Positions 44,769 through 52,817 of a stretch of DNA of 64,000 nucleotides are shown here, piece after piece; positions within the stretch are counted from its first letter, which is position 1; each line of letters starts with the position of its first letter. The position numbers and the translations under genes were made by a program. Under the pieces are notes generated by a model that worked only from the letters and a program-made list of their open reading frames with translations, searched no databases and was not told the origin of the DNA. Origin of the DNA: Sulfitobacter marinus (GTDB lineage Bacteria; Pseudomonadota; Alphaproteobacteria; Rhodobacterales; Rhodobacteraceae); contig NZ_FPAJ01000002.1 in assembly GCF_900116285.1 (NCBI RefSeq), positions 186,001 through 250,000 on the forward strand. Direction: 5' to 3'.

Positions 44769-45857
44769 TTAGCGCCCGATGCTGCCCGGTGCGACGGTTG
44801 TTGCCTTTAGGATCGCAAAGCACTGCATACCGCTGGAAAGCCCCAGTTCCGAAACGGCACGCGCTGTGACGCGGGCCAGCAGACGATCTGTGCCGGCACG
44901 CAGGGCAATCGCGGCACCGGGGCCGTCGCCGGGATGAATATCCTCGACCCGCACCGGCAATACATTGACCGAGCTTAGCCCCTCGGGTCGGGTGAGGGAC
45001 AAGATCACGTCCTGCGCCAGAACACGCAGCCGCACCCGCGCACCTATGGGGGCCTGAACGCCGGGCAATTCGATTTCTCCGGCACTGATCCGCAAGGTTG
45101 ATATGCCGTCAGTCCCATGGGCAATCACATCCGCCTCGATCACTGCACCGGCCTCGCGCACGCCCAACAGGGGCACGGCGGCCGGGTTGGACATTACGTC
45201 AAACAGCGGGCCTTGGGCCTGGACCTGACCGTTTTGGATCAACACCAACCGGTCTGCAAGGCGCGCGATTTCGTCCACGGCGTGACTGACGTAAAGGATG
45301 GGCAAGCCAAGCGGGCCGTCGCGCAGACGTTCGAGAAAGGGCAGAATCTCTTGCTTGCGGGGGCCATCAAGGCTGGCAAGGGGTTCGTCCATCAGCAACA
45401 TGCGCGGATGGCTTAGTAGGGCGCGGCCCAAGGCGACGCGTTGTTTCTGACCGCCAGACAGGGTTGCCGGCGCACGGGTTTGCAGCCCTTCGAGGCCCAG
45501 CAGGGACACGACGTCCGACAGCTCAGGCCCCACGCTGCCCTTGGGCGCATAGCGTGCGCCAAACATCAGGTTTTGCGCGACGTTCAGATGGGGAAACAGA
45601 CGGGCGTCTTGGAAAACCGTGCCGAGACGGCGCTTGTGGGGCGCGATAAAGATGCCTTGGGATGTGTCCAAAAGGATTTCGCCATCAACGGAAATTGTGC
45701 CGCTGTCAGGGCGTAGTAAACCGCCAACCGCATTGATGACTGTGGTTTTGCCCGCACCTGACCGCCCGAATAACGCGGTAATGCCCGGCCCGGCCTCCAG
45801 CGTGATATCAAGGGCGAAGTCCGCGAAACGGTGCGAAAGGGACAGCGACAGCGTCAT
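44769..45857 (-). CDS. modC: molybdate ABC transporter ATP-binding protein
   Basis: A 362-aa ABC ATPase with Walker A GRSGAGKTT (31-39), signature LSGGQKQRVALG (about 134-145) and Walker B MLLMDEPLASLD, then a C-terminal TOBE (molbindin-like) domain (about 290-355) that binds oxyanion. This is the ModC form of the molybdate importer. It overlaps modB by four bases, so the pair is translationally coupled. Confidence 0.95.
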   Translation of the reverse strand: MTLSLSLSHRFADFALDITLEAGPGITALFGRSGAGKTTVINAVGGLLRPDSGTISVDGEILLDTSQGIFIAPHKRRLGTVFQDARLFPHLNVAQNLMFGARYAPKGSVGPELSDVVSLLGLEGLQTRAPATLSGGQKQRVALGRALLSHPRMLLMDEPLASLDGPRKQEILPFLERLRDGPLGLPILYVSHAVDEIARLADRLVLIQNGQVQAQGPLFDVMSNPAAVPLLGVREAGAVIEADVIAHGTDGISTLRISAGEIELPGVQAPIGARVRLRVLAQDVILSLTRPEGLSSVNVLPVRVEDIHPGDGPGAAIALRAGTDRLLARVTARAVSELGLSSGMQCFAILKATTVAPGSIGR

Positions 45858-46543
45858 GTGCCCGCGATCCTTGCAGCGACGCGGCGGGCCAGCATCTCGG
45901 ACAGCAGAACCGCTGCTATGGCAACGGCGCTAGCCATCAGAACCATGACCACCGCCTGACCTTCACCGCCGGGTATTTGCAACGCGGACCAGATGGCACT
46001 GGGCAGGGTCTGGGTCTGTCCGGGGATGTTGGCGACAAAGGTGATTGTCGCGCCAAATTCGCCCATCGCCTTGGCAAAACCCATAACGGTGCCCGCCAGA
46101 ATACCCGGCAAGATCAATGGCAGGGTCACGCGGCCAAAGACCGATTGCCGCGATGCACCGAGGGATGCCGCAGCTTCCTCAAGCTTGGGATCAACCGCTT
46201 CGATGGCAAGGCGCATAGCGCGCACCATCAGCGGAAAGCCCATGATCATGGCCGCCAGCACGGCACCGGACCAGTGAAAGGCTAGTTGCAGCCCGATCGC
46301 CTCAAGGGCGCGGCCCAGCGGTGCATTGCGTCCGAACGCCATCAGCAGCAGATAGCCAGTGACGACAGGGGGCAGCACCAAGGGCAAATGCACCGCAGCA
46401 TTCAGCAGCGATTTACCCCAAAAATCACGCCGCGCGAGCAGCCACGCGACCCACAGCGCCAGTGGTATAGCTAGAACAGTCGCCCAAACGGCCACCCAAA
46501 GCGACAGGCGCAACGCGTCCCATGCGGTGGCGTCAGGCGTCAT
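45854..46543 (-). CDS. modB: molybdate ABC transporter permease
   Basis: A 229-aa inner-membrane permease with about five to six TM helices and the EAA loop EEAAASLGASRQSVFGRVTLPLILPGI (about 113-138, split across two blocks), where it docks ModC. It overlaps both modA and modC by four bases. Confidence 0.95.
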   Translation of the reverse strand: MTPDATAWDALRLSLWVAVWATVLAIPLALWVAWLLARRDFWGKSLLNAAVHLPLVLPPVVTGYLLLMAFGRNAPLGRALEAIGLQLAFHWSGAVLAAMIMGFPLMVRAMRLAIEAVDPKLEEAAASLGASRQSVFGRVTLPLILPGILAGTVMGFAKAMGEFGATITFVANIPGQTQTLPSAIWSALQIPGGEGQAVVMVLMASAVAIAAVLLSEMLARRVAARIAGT

Positions 46544-47271
46544 GGCGCAGTCACCGGCGTAAAGCCATAGCTGGCAAAAACAGCGCGGCTTTCGCGTGTC
46601 TGCAGATGGGCCAGAAAGGCAGCCCCCGCCCTAGTCAACGCGGCTGCGGGATATGTGATTGGGCTGTGCAGATCGGCGGGTATTTCATAGACGACGCGTA
46701 CATCAGGTTCGGCCAGCGCATCGGTGCGGTAGACGACGCCCAAAGGCGCATCCCCGCGCGCAACCAGCGCCAAAGCACTGCGCACATTGTCGGTTTCCGC
46801 CAAATGATCGCGCAGGCCGTTCCACTGGTCGGTAGCCTGCAGCCATTCAGCCGCATAAATTCCGGCGGGCACGCCGTTGCGTTGACCCATTGCCAGACGC
46901 CCGTCGCCCAAGAATGTTGTAAGGTTGGCGGGATCGGGCGCTGTTGATGTGCTATTCGGGACGATCAGAACCAGACTATTGCCGAGCAAATCAATCGGAG
47001 CACCTTGGGTGGTCGGGCCGTTTTCAACCAGCCAGTCCATCCAAATAGGATTGGCCAAAATTACCACGTCAGCGGGGGCACCGGCGGCAACTTGGCGCGC
47101 CATCGTGCCGGAACCGCCGAAAGATAACGCAACTGTCGCACCAAAGTCAGTGGCCACCTGATCCAACGCGCCGCGCAGGCTTGCGGCGGCAAATACCGTT
47201 ACCTGTGCGGTTTGCGCCTGCGCGGCGAATGGCCCCAAAAACGCCAGAATGATCAGCAGTTTCTTTAACAT
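46540..47271 (-). CDS. modA: molybdate ABC transporter substrate-binding protein
   Basis: A 243-aa periplasmic binding protein. The signal peptide is residues 1-19 (MLKKLLIILAFLGPFAAQA). FAAASLRGALDQVA and the SFGGSGTMARQVAAGAPADVVILAN block are the oxyanion-binding signature of ModA. The start at 47271 is the first Met giving a complete signal peptide; a longer reading is a shadow. No Mo-box palindrome could be recognised upstream. It is divergent from the Nudix gene. Confidence 0.94.
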   Translation of the reverse strand: MLKKLLIILAFLGPFAAQAQTAQVTVFAAASLRGALDQVATDFGATVALSFGGSGTMARQVAAGAPADVVILANPIWMDWLVENGPTTQGAPIDLLGNSLVLIVPNSTSTAPDPANLTTFLGDGRLAMGQRNGVPAGIYAAEWLQATDQWNGLRDHLAETDNVRSALALVARGDAPLGVVYRTDALAEPDVRVVYEIPADLHSPITYPAAALTRAGAAFLAHLQTRESRAVFASYGFTPVTAP

Positions 47272-47379
47272 TTCAGCACTATCCGCCAAGGCCATTACAC
47301 ACGCAAGGGGATCACTGGCCATAGTCGGCGCAAGACGGTAGATAACCGAAGACACATAGTGCCCCATTTCGAGACCAAG

Positions 47380-47850
47380 ATGATCAAACAACTGCCAATT
47401 TCGCTGCAAGGTGCCCGCAAAGGCGAAGCCCGTTCGCAATTTGCCGCACTGTGCTATCGGATCCGGCAGGGTAAATTGCAGTTTTTGTTGATCACGTCGC
47501 GCAAATCCAAACGCTGGATTGTGCCGAAAGGCTGGCCAATGCACGCCAAAACGCCCGAGGCTGCCGCACTGCAAGAGGCTTGGGAAGAGGCGGGCGTGCG
47601 CGGCCGTGTCACAGGGGGCTGTCTGGGCGTCTATTCCTATGCCAAGGAAATGGGCGATGATACGTTGTTGCCGGTCATCGCGATGCTGTACCCGGTTGAG
47701 GTAAAGGTGAAGGCGAAAGAGTACCCCGAAGCGGGTCAGCGCAGGCGCGCGTGGATGTCGCGCAAGAAGGCGATGAAAATGGTGAGAGAGCCGGAACTGC
47801 GCCGGATGATCCGTGACTTTGACCCGCGTCCGGGCCTGCCGGACGCTTGA
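47380..47850 (+). CDS. NUDIX hydrolase
   Basis: A 156-aa pyrophosphohydrolase with the Nudix box spread over GWPMHAKTPEAAALQEAWEE and AGVRG (about 52-76; the GX5EX7REUXEEXGU pattern with AWEEAG). The rest is the typical small fold with KGWPM. ATG 47380 is used; GTG 47359 would add seven residues. Members of this size may act on diphosphoinositol polyphosphate-like or nucleotide substrates; not resolved. Confidence 0.85.
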   Translation: MIKQLPISLQGARKGEARSQFAALCYRIRQGKLQFLLITSRKSKRWIVPKGWPMHAKTPEAAALQEAWEEAGVRGRVTGGCLGVYSYAKEMGDDTLLPVIAMLYPVEVKVKAKEYPEAGQRRRAWMSRKKAMKMVREPELRRMIRDFDPRPGLPDA

Positions 47851-47924
47851 ACACGCTCGCGGACACACCATTTTATATAAGTGTTCGTTGTTAATGATGA
47901 TCAAAAAGGGCAAGCTGAGGGACA

Positions 47925-48380
47925 ATGATCCAATTTACCTTGAAATGTGACCAAGACCATCGTTTTGACAGTTGGTTCAAATCGGCAGCTGCCTTTGATG
48001 CGCTGGCGCAAGCGGGGCATATCAGCTGCGCCATCTGCGGGTCGTCACAGGTGACCAAAGGGATGATGGCACCGCGGGTCTCGACCGGGAAATCGCAGGG
48101 CAATCTTGCGCCGGAGACCCAAGAGGATGCGCCGATGCCGGTGCTGTCTGAACCTGATGGCGAAATCGAAAAGGCCGTTAAGGCCTTGCGCAAGAAGGTT
48201 GAGGCGACGTCGGATTATGTTGGTGCTGATTTCGTCAAGGAAGCGCGCGCCATGCATGCAGGCGAGGTACCGGAGCGGTCAATCTATGGCGAGGCGCGGT
48301 TGGATCAGGCCAAGGAACTGGCGGAAGAGGGCGTGCAAGTCATGCCTTTGCCGTTTCGGCCCAAACGGTCAACGCAGTAG
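47925..48380 (+). CDS. DUF1178 family protein
   Basis: A 151-aa protein of the DUF1178 family, whose function is unknown. The N-terminal zinc-ribbon-like CDQDHRF...CAICGS pattern and the helix-rich C-terminal (KALRKKVEATSDYVGADFVKEARAMHAGE) match. It is found alone between the Nudix and lysC genes. It is widespread in alphaproteobacteria. Confidence 0.85.
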   Translation: MIQFTLKCDQDHRFDSWFKSAAAFDALAQAGHISCAICGSSQVTKGMMAPRVSTGKSQGNLAPETQEDAPMPVLSEPDGEIEKAVKALRKKVEATSDYVGADFVKEARAMHAGEVPERSIYGEARLDQAKELAEEGVQVMPLPFRPKRSTQ

Positions 48381-48393
48381 ATTTTGCCACACG

Positions 48394-48439
48394 CCGGGGC
48401 TTTGCCCCGGACCCCAGGATATTTGTAAGCCAGAGAAGA
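48394..48439. repeat. GC-rich intergenic repeat (copy B)
   Basis: CCGGGGC-TTT-GCCCCGG hairpin, then ACCCC, then GGATATTT and AAGCCAGAGAAGA. It is almost the same as 22531-22580. It lies 13 bases after the DUF1178 gene. Confidence 0.7.
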
Positions 48440-48526
48440 AGCGGTATGCGTCGCATTGGCGCGTGCGGGCTTGCTAAGGCAGGCGCTTGCGCGTAAACCG
48501 CGCCGGAGTTTTGCAACGGGGGACCC

Positions 48527-49765
48527 ATGCCTGTTCTGGTGATGAAATTTGGCGGCACATCTGTCGCTACTTTGGACCGAATCCGCCGCGCCGCCAAGCG
48601 CGTGGGCGTTGAGGTGTCCAAGGGCTATGATGTGATTGTGATCGTATCGGCCATGTCTGGCAAGACAAACGAGCTGGTCGGATGGGTGAACGAGACATCG
48701 CCGCTATATGATGCACGCGAATACGATGCGGTGGTATCGAGCGGTGAGAACGTGACTGCCGGTTTGATGGCCCTGACGCTGCAGGAAATGGACGTCCCTG
48801 CGCGCAGTTGGCAAGGCTGGCAGGTGCCGGTCAAGACGACTGCGGCGCATTCATCTGCCCGCATTGAAGAAATCCCGCCTGCCAATATCATGGCGAAGTT
48901 CGGCGAAGGCATGAAGGTCGCGGTTGTCGCGGGGTTTCAGGGGGTTAGCCCGGAGGGCCGGATTACCACGCTTGGGCGCGGCGGATCGGACACGACTGCG
49001 GTTGCCTTTGCCGCCGCGTTCGACGCCGAGCGTTGCGATATTTATACCGATGTAGACGGGGTTTACACCACCGACCCACGGGTCAGTGCCAAGGCTCGCA
49101 AACTGGACAAGATCGCGTTTGAAGAGATGCTGGAGCTGGCGTCGCTGGGGGCGAAGGTCTTGCAGACCCGGTCGGTCGAGCTGGCGATGCGGTATAAAGT
49201 CAAGCTGCGGGTGCTTAGCAGTTTTGAGGAACAATCAGACGAAGCGGGAACGCTGGTCTGCGATGAGGAGGAAATCATGGAAAGCAATGTCGTATCTGGG
49301 GTCGCGTTTTCCCGTGATGAGGCCAAGATGACTCTGGTGTCTGTCGCGGACCGTCCGGGCATCGCAGCAGCCATATTTACCGCGCTGAGCGAGGGCGGTG
49401 TGAACGTTGACATGATCGTTCAGAATATCTCGGAGGAGGGGCGCACGGATATGACGTGGTCCTGCCCCGTTGACCAGATCAAGCGTGCCGAGGCCGCAAT
49501 GGATGCGGCCAAAGCATCCGGCGAGATCAACTTCCACGAGCTGATCGCGGATACGGATGTGGCCAAGGTTTCCGTCGTCGGCATTGGCATGCGCAGCCAT
49601 ACAGGCGTTGCGGCCAAGATGTTTCAGGTGCTGTCCAACGAGGGCATCAATATCAAGGTTATCACCACCTCCGAGATCAAGATTTCGGTGCTGATTGATC
49701 GTAAATATTTGGAACTGGCGGTTCAGGCGCTGCATGACGCATTCGAACTGGACAAAGTTGCTTAA
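48527..49765 (+). CDS. lysC: aspartate kinase
   Basis: First step of the aspartate family (Lys, Thr, Met). The 412-aa class II-type aspartokinase starts MPVLVMKFGGTSV, followed by the ATP/substrate core (SSGENVTAGLMALTLQ, GRGGSDTTAVAFAAAF) and two C-terminal ACT domains (about 265-410) for amino acid feedback. Length and sequence fit the single-function LysC/Ask, not a fusion with homoserine dehydrogenase. It is transcribed alone and followed by a weak hairpin. Confidence 0.95.
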   Translation: MPVLVMKFGGTSVATLDRIRRAAKRVGVEVSKGYDVIVIVSAMSGKTNELVGWVNETSPLYDAREYDAVVSSGENVTAGLMALTLQEMDVPARSWQGWQVPVKTTAAHSSARIEEIPPANIMAKFGEGMKVAVVAGFQGVSPEGRITTLGRGGSDTTAVAFAAAFDAERCDIYTDVDGVYTTDPRVSAKARKLDKIAFEEMLELASLGAKVLQTRSVELAMRYKVKLRVLSSFEEQSDEAGTLVCDEEEIMESNVVSGVAFSRDEAKMTLVSVADRPGIAAAIFTALSEGGVNVDMIVQNISEEGRTDMTWSCPVDQIKRAEAAMDAAKASGEINFHELIADTDVAKVSVVGIGMRSHTGVAAKMFQVLSNEGINIKVITTSEIKISVLIDRKYLELAVQALHDAFELDKVA

Positions 49766-49795
49766 AATCTAAGCGTCTTTGTGAGAGCGTCGCGC

Positions 49796-49827
49796 GCTGG
49801 CAGTTTTTATAGCTGTCAGCCCTTTTC
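49796..49827 (+). terminator. Probable terminator after lysC
   Basis: GCTGGCAG (49796-49803) pairs with CTGTCAGC (49813-49820), one wobble pair, followed by CCTTTTCG. A modest intrinsic terminator before ptsP. Confidence 0.5.
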
Positions 49828-49924
49828 GTGACGTCAACGCCGGAAGACAAGCGTTTATGACAACAGGCGTTTCATTTCGCCAAGGCCTGTGGTCTAAGCT
49901 GGCCTTGCGGAGGAGAGACTTACC

Positions 49925-52186
49925 ATGGCCGATGGGTTCGAGACAGAAAGTCGCAAGCTGCTGGGGCGTTTGCGTGATGCGATGGCCAGCGACGAAGCTG
50001 GTCAGGCGCGGCTGGACAGGATTACCCACCTCATTGCGACGTCTATGGGATGCGAAGTGTGTTCGATATACCTGTTTCGGGACGAAGATACGCTTGAGCT
50101 TTGTGCGACAGAAGGGCTGAAGGCGGACGCGGTGCATGAGACGCGGATGAAGCTTGGCGAAGGTCTGGTCGGACGCGTGGCGAAACGCAAGCAGATCGTG
50201 AACACGCCCAATGCCCCGCAGGCCCCCGGTTTCCGCTTTATGCCAGAAACAGGCGAAGAAATTTATTCGAGTTTCCTCGGTATTCCGGTGCAGCGCCTTG
50301 GTGAAATGTTGGGCGTATTGGTTGTGCAATCCAAAGCGGCCCGAGAATTTTCCGCCGACGAAGTATATGCGCTTGAGGTTGTGGCCATGGTGTTGGCCGA
50401 AATGACTGAATTGGGCGTATTTGTCGGCGAAGGTGCGGCCATGTCTGCCCGTCATAGTCAACCGGTTTTGCTGCGCGGGACGGTGGGCCAGGAGGGGGTG
50501 GCTGATGGCCATGTCTGGCTGCATGAACCACGTGTTGTGGTTTCGAACCCTGTCGCCGATGACCCGATCCGCGAGAAAGAACGCCTGAACGAGGCAGTTG
50601 ATGAACTGCGTGTCAGCGTGGATCAGATGTTGACGATGGCAGCGGGCGACAAAGACCAGCGCCAAGTGCTGGAAGCCTACCGGATGTTCGCCAATTCCAA
50701 AGGCTGGATGCGCCGCATGGAAGAAGACATCGACCGCGGCCTTTCGGCCGAAGCTGCTGTTGAGAAAGAACAATCTTTGGCGCGGTCGCGGATTGGCCGG
50801 GCAAGCGACGCCTATCTGCGCGAACGGCTGTCGGATCTGGACGATCTCAGCAATAGATTGCTGCGAATTTTGACCGGGCAGGGGTCCGATACAGGCGCGG
50901 AAATGCCTGCTGACCCGATATTGGTTGCACGCAATATTGGTCCTGCCGAACTGCTTGAATACGGGCGGTCTTTGCGCGGCATCGTACTTGAAGGCGGATC
51001 GGTTGGCAGCCATGCGGCGATTGTCGCGCGGGCCTTGGCCATTCCGTTGATTGTCCATGCCTCGCATATCACCAATGATGCGCTGAACGGCGATCGGATC
51101 ATGGTGGATGGCGAACAAGGCATCGTGCATCTGCGGCCCGACGAAAATGTGGCCTCTGCCTTTCGGGATAAGATCGCGATGCAGGCGGCTGCGCAGGAAC
51201 GCTATGCTTCGATCCGCGACAAGCGGGCTGAGACACGATGCGGCACAATTGTGGGATTGCAGATGAATGCGGGCTTGATGGCCGATCTGCCATCGCTTGA
51301 GGGGTCAGGGGCCGAGGGCGTCGGATTGTTCCGCACCGAGCTGCAGTTTCTTATCCGTAGTAAGATGCCGAAAAGATCTGAGTTATCAGCGCTTTATGCG
51401 CGTGTCTTGGATGCTGCCAGTGGCAAGCGTGTGGTGTTCCGGACTCTTGATATCGGGTCGGACAAGGTGCTGCCCTATATGAAAGCCAATGACGAGCCAA
51501 ATCCCGCTTTGGGCTGGCGCGCCATTCGGGTCGGGTTGGATAAACCCGGTATCATGCGCATGCAATTGCAGGCCTTGATCCGCGCGGCGAACGGTCGGCC
51601 CCTGACGGTAATGTTCCCCTTTGTGGCGCAGTTCGAAGAATACCGTGCGGCGCGTGCTGAAATGGATAAAACACTGGCCCGCGAGGCACGGCTGGGGCAT
51701 GTACTGCCTTCGCATCTTGAGGTCGGCGCGATGCTTGAGACGCCTTCTCTGGCCTTTGCGCCCAAGAAATTTTTCGAAGAAGTCGAGTTTTTATCTATTG
51801 GTGGCAATGACTTAAAGCAATTTTTCTTTGCCGCTGACCGTGAAAACGAATTGGTGCGCCGACGGTACGATACATTGAACGCCAGTTTTTTGACGTTTCT
51901 CGAAGGCATCGTCGCGCGGTGCCGCGAAACTGGCACGCCGTTGTCGTTCTGCGGGGAAGATGCAGGCCGTCCGGTCGAAGCGCTGTGTTTTGCGGCGATT
52001 GGGATTACCAATTTATCGATGCGCCCGGCGTCTATTGGACCGGTCAAAAACCTTTTGCGCAGATCCAATCTGGATGAGGTGCGCCAAGTGATCAATGAGG
52101 CGCGCGATCGCGGGGATCAATCAGTCCGGCCTGCGGTCATGGATTATTTGCGTCACCAAACGCCCGAAACGCGCAAACTGCCGTAG
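49925..52186 (+). CDS. ptsP: phosphoenolpyruvate-protein phosphotransferase PtsP (EI-Ntr)
   Basis: Enzyme I of the nitrogen-type PTS; passes phosphate from PEP to NPr and on to EIIA-Ntr, a regulatory cascade. The 753-aa protein has an N-terminal GAF domain (about 15-165), the PEP-utilising N-terminal region, the swivelling domain with phospho-His in GSVGSHAAIVARALAIP (about 358-374), and the C-terminal PEP-binding barrel with LSFCGEDAGRP. The start at 49925 has GGAGAG upstream. The partner genes are not in the window. The duplicated element starts six bases after its stop. Confidence 0.94.
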   Translation: MADGFETESRKLLGRLRDAMASDEAGQARLDRITHLIATSMGCEVCSIYLFRDEDTLELCATEGLKADAVHETRMKLGEGLVGRVAKRKQIVNTPNAPQAPGFRFMPETGEEIYSSFLGIPVQRLGEMLGVLVVQSKAAREFSADEVYALEVVAMVLAEMTELGVFVGEGAAMSARHSQPVLLRGTVGQEGVADGHVWLHEPRVVVSNPVADDPIREKERLNEAVDELRVSVDQMLTMAAGDKDQRQVLEAYRMFANSKGWMRRMEEDIDRGLSAEAAVEKEQSLARSRIGRASDAYLRERLSDLDDLSNRLLRILTGQGSDTGAEMPADPILVARNIGPAELLEYGRSLRGIVLEGGSVGSHAAIVARALAIPLIVHASHITNDALNGDRIMVDGEQGIVHLRPDENVASAFRDKIAMQAAAQERYASIRDKRAETRCGTIVGLQMNAGLMADLPSLEGSGAEGVGLFRTELQFLIRSKMPKRSELSALYARVLDAASGKRVVFRTLDIGSDKVLPYMKANDEPNPALGWRAIRVGLDKPGIMRMQLQALIRAANGRPLTVMFPFVAQFEEYRAARAEMDKTLAREARLGHVLPSHLEVGAMLETPSLAFAPKKFFEEVEFLSIGGNDLKQFFFAADRENELVRRRYDTLNASFLTFLEGIVARCRETGTPLSFCGEDAGRPVEALCFAAIGITNLSMRPASIGPVKNLLRRSNLDEVRQVINEARDRGDQSVRPAVMDYLRHQTPETRKLP

Positions 52187-52191
52187 GGATG

Positions 52192-52299
52192 CATCGCTAA
52201 CCATTTTGGTTAATTCTAATCCATCGGATGAGGTTGACCTGTGAGAGCTTTGGATTCCTTGTGCTTTCTGTGCGAGGAGGATGGCGGTGCTTGCGCCTC
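52192..52299 (+). repeat. Tandem 108-bp element, copy 1
   Basis: Aligns without gaps to 52435-52542 (about 80 of 108 positions identical by hand). It begins CATCGCTAACC, with TAACCA/TGGTTA as an inverted repeat, and carries an ATG at 52228. That frame gives a 29-codon peptide starting MRLTCESFGFLVLSVRGG, with stop TGA at 52315-52317. No Shine-Dalgarno is evident. The spacing from the first base to the ATG is 36 in both copies. See findings. Confidence 0.8.
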
Positions 52300-52434
52300 T
52301 TGCTGGCGGTGCGCTGAATATGAGCTATCCAAGCGCGCAAACTGTTTCACGAGGCTTAACTCTGGCGATTAATTAGTTCGACCTTCGGTCATGGTATTCT
52401 TACGTCGCCAGACGTGCGCAGTGTGCAAGAGGGA

Positions 52435-52542
52435 CATCGTTAACCAAGTTCGTTAATTCTAACGCATCGCATGAGGCTGGCCTATGAACACTTTGGATTC
52501 ATTGTAGTTTCAGTTAAGGCACGGTGTTGGTACTTGCGGTCG
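52435..52542 (+). repeat. Tandem 108-bp element, copy 2
   Basis: Second copy, offset by 243 bases from copy 1. It begins CATCGTTAACC with TTAAC/GTTAA as an inverted repeat. ATG 52471 opens a frame starting MRLAYEHFGFIVVSVKAR, which runs for 64 codons to 52665. Codons 1-15 differ from copy 1 mainly by synonymous or conservative substitutions (Leu/Ile, Leu/Val, Thr/Ala, then Arg/Lys at codon 16). Beyond codon 24 the copies stop aligning. Confidence 0.8.
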
Positions 52543-52817
52543 CTTGACGGCGGAAGGTTGAGCAGGGTCTGCTGCCCAGAGGTTTCGGGAGTGCTAGATG
52601 TTTGTCAAAAACGCTTGAATTGCGACGCGATGGCGTTGCCTATCCGGGCTAAGCGGCCCCTGTGACGCAGCGTCTGGCGGTAAAAGCGGGCATCATATTG
52701 CAGCGCGAAGGAATAATTAAAACAAAGCGCTAGGCGCGGCGCGCAATATTGCCTTTAATGACAGGTGTCCTTGCATTGCTTTGCAAGGGAACCCAGATTT
52801 TGAAAAGGCCGTTCCAC
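52543..52817. other. Non-coding remainder before the Fe-alcohol dehydrogenase
   Basis: Together with 52187-52542 this makes a 631-base gap with no conventional gene. A perfect hairpin CCTTGCA (52769-52775) with TGCAAGG (52782-52788), loop TTGCTT, lies 30 bases before the dehydrogenase start. No other clear signal was seen. The tail of the copy 2 frame (to 52665) looks unconstrained. Confidence 0.5.

Noticed and set aside
46540-47925. A 461-codon reading including modA
   Set aside because: Only the last 243 codons, starting with a signal peptide at 47271, look like ModA; the rest is antisense to the Nudix gene.
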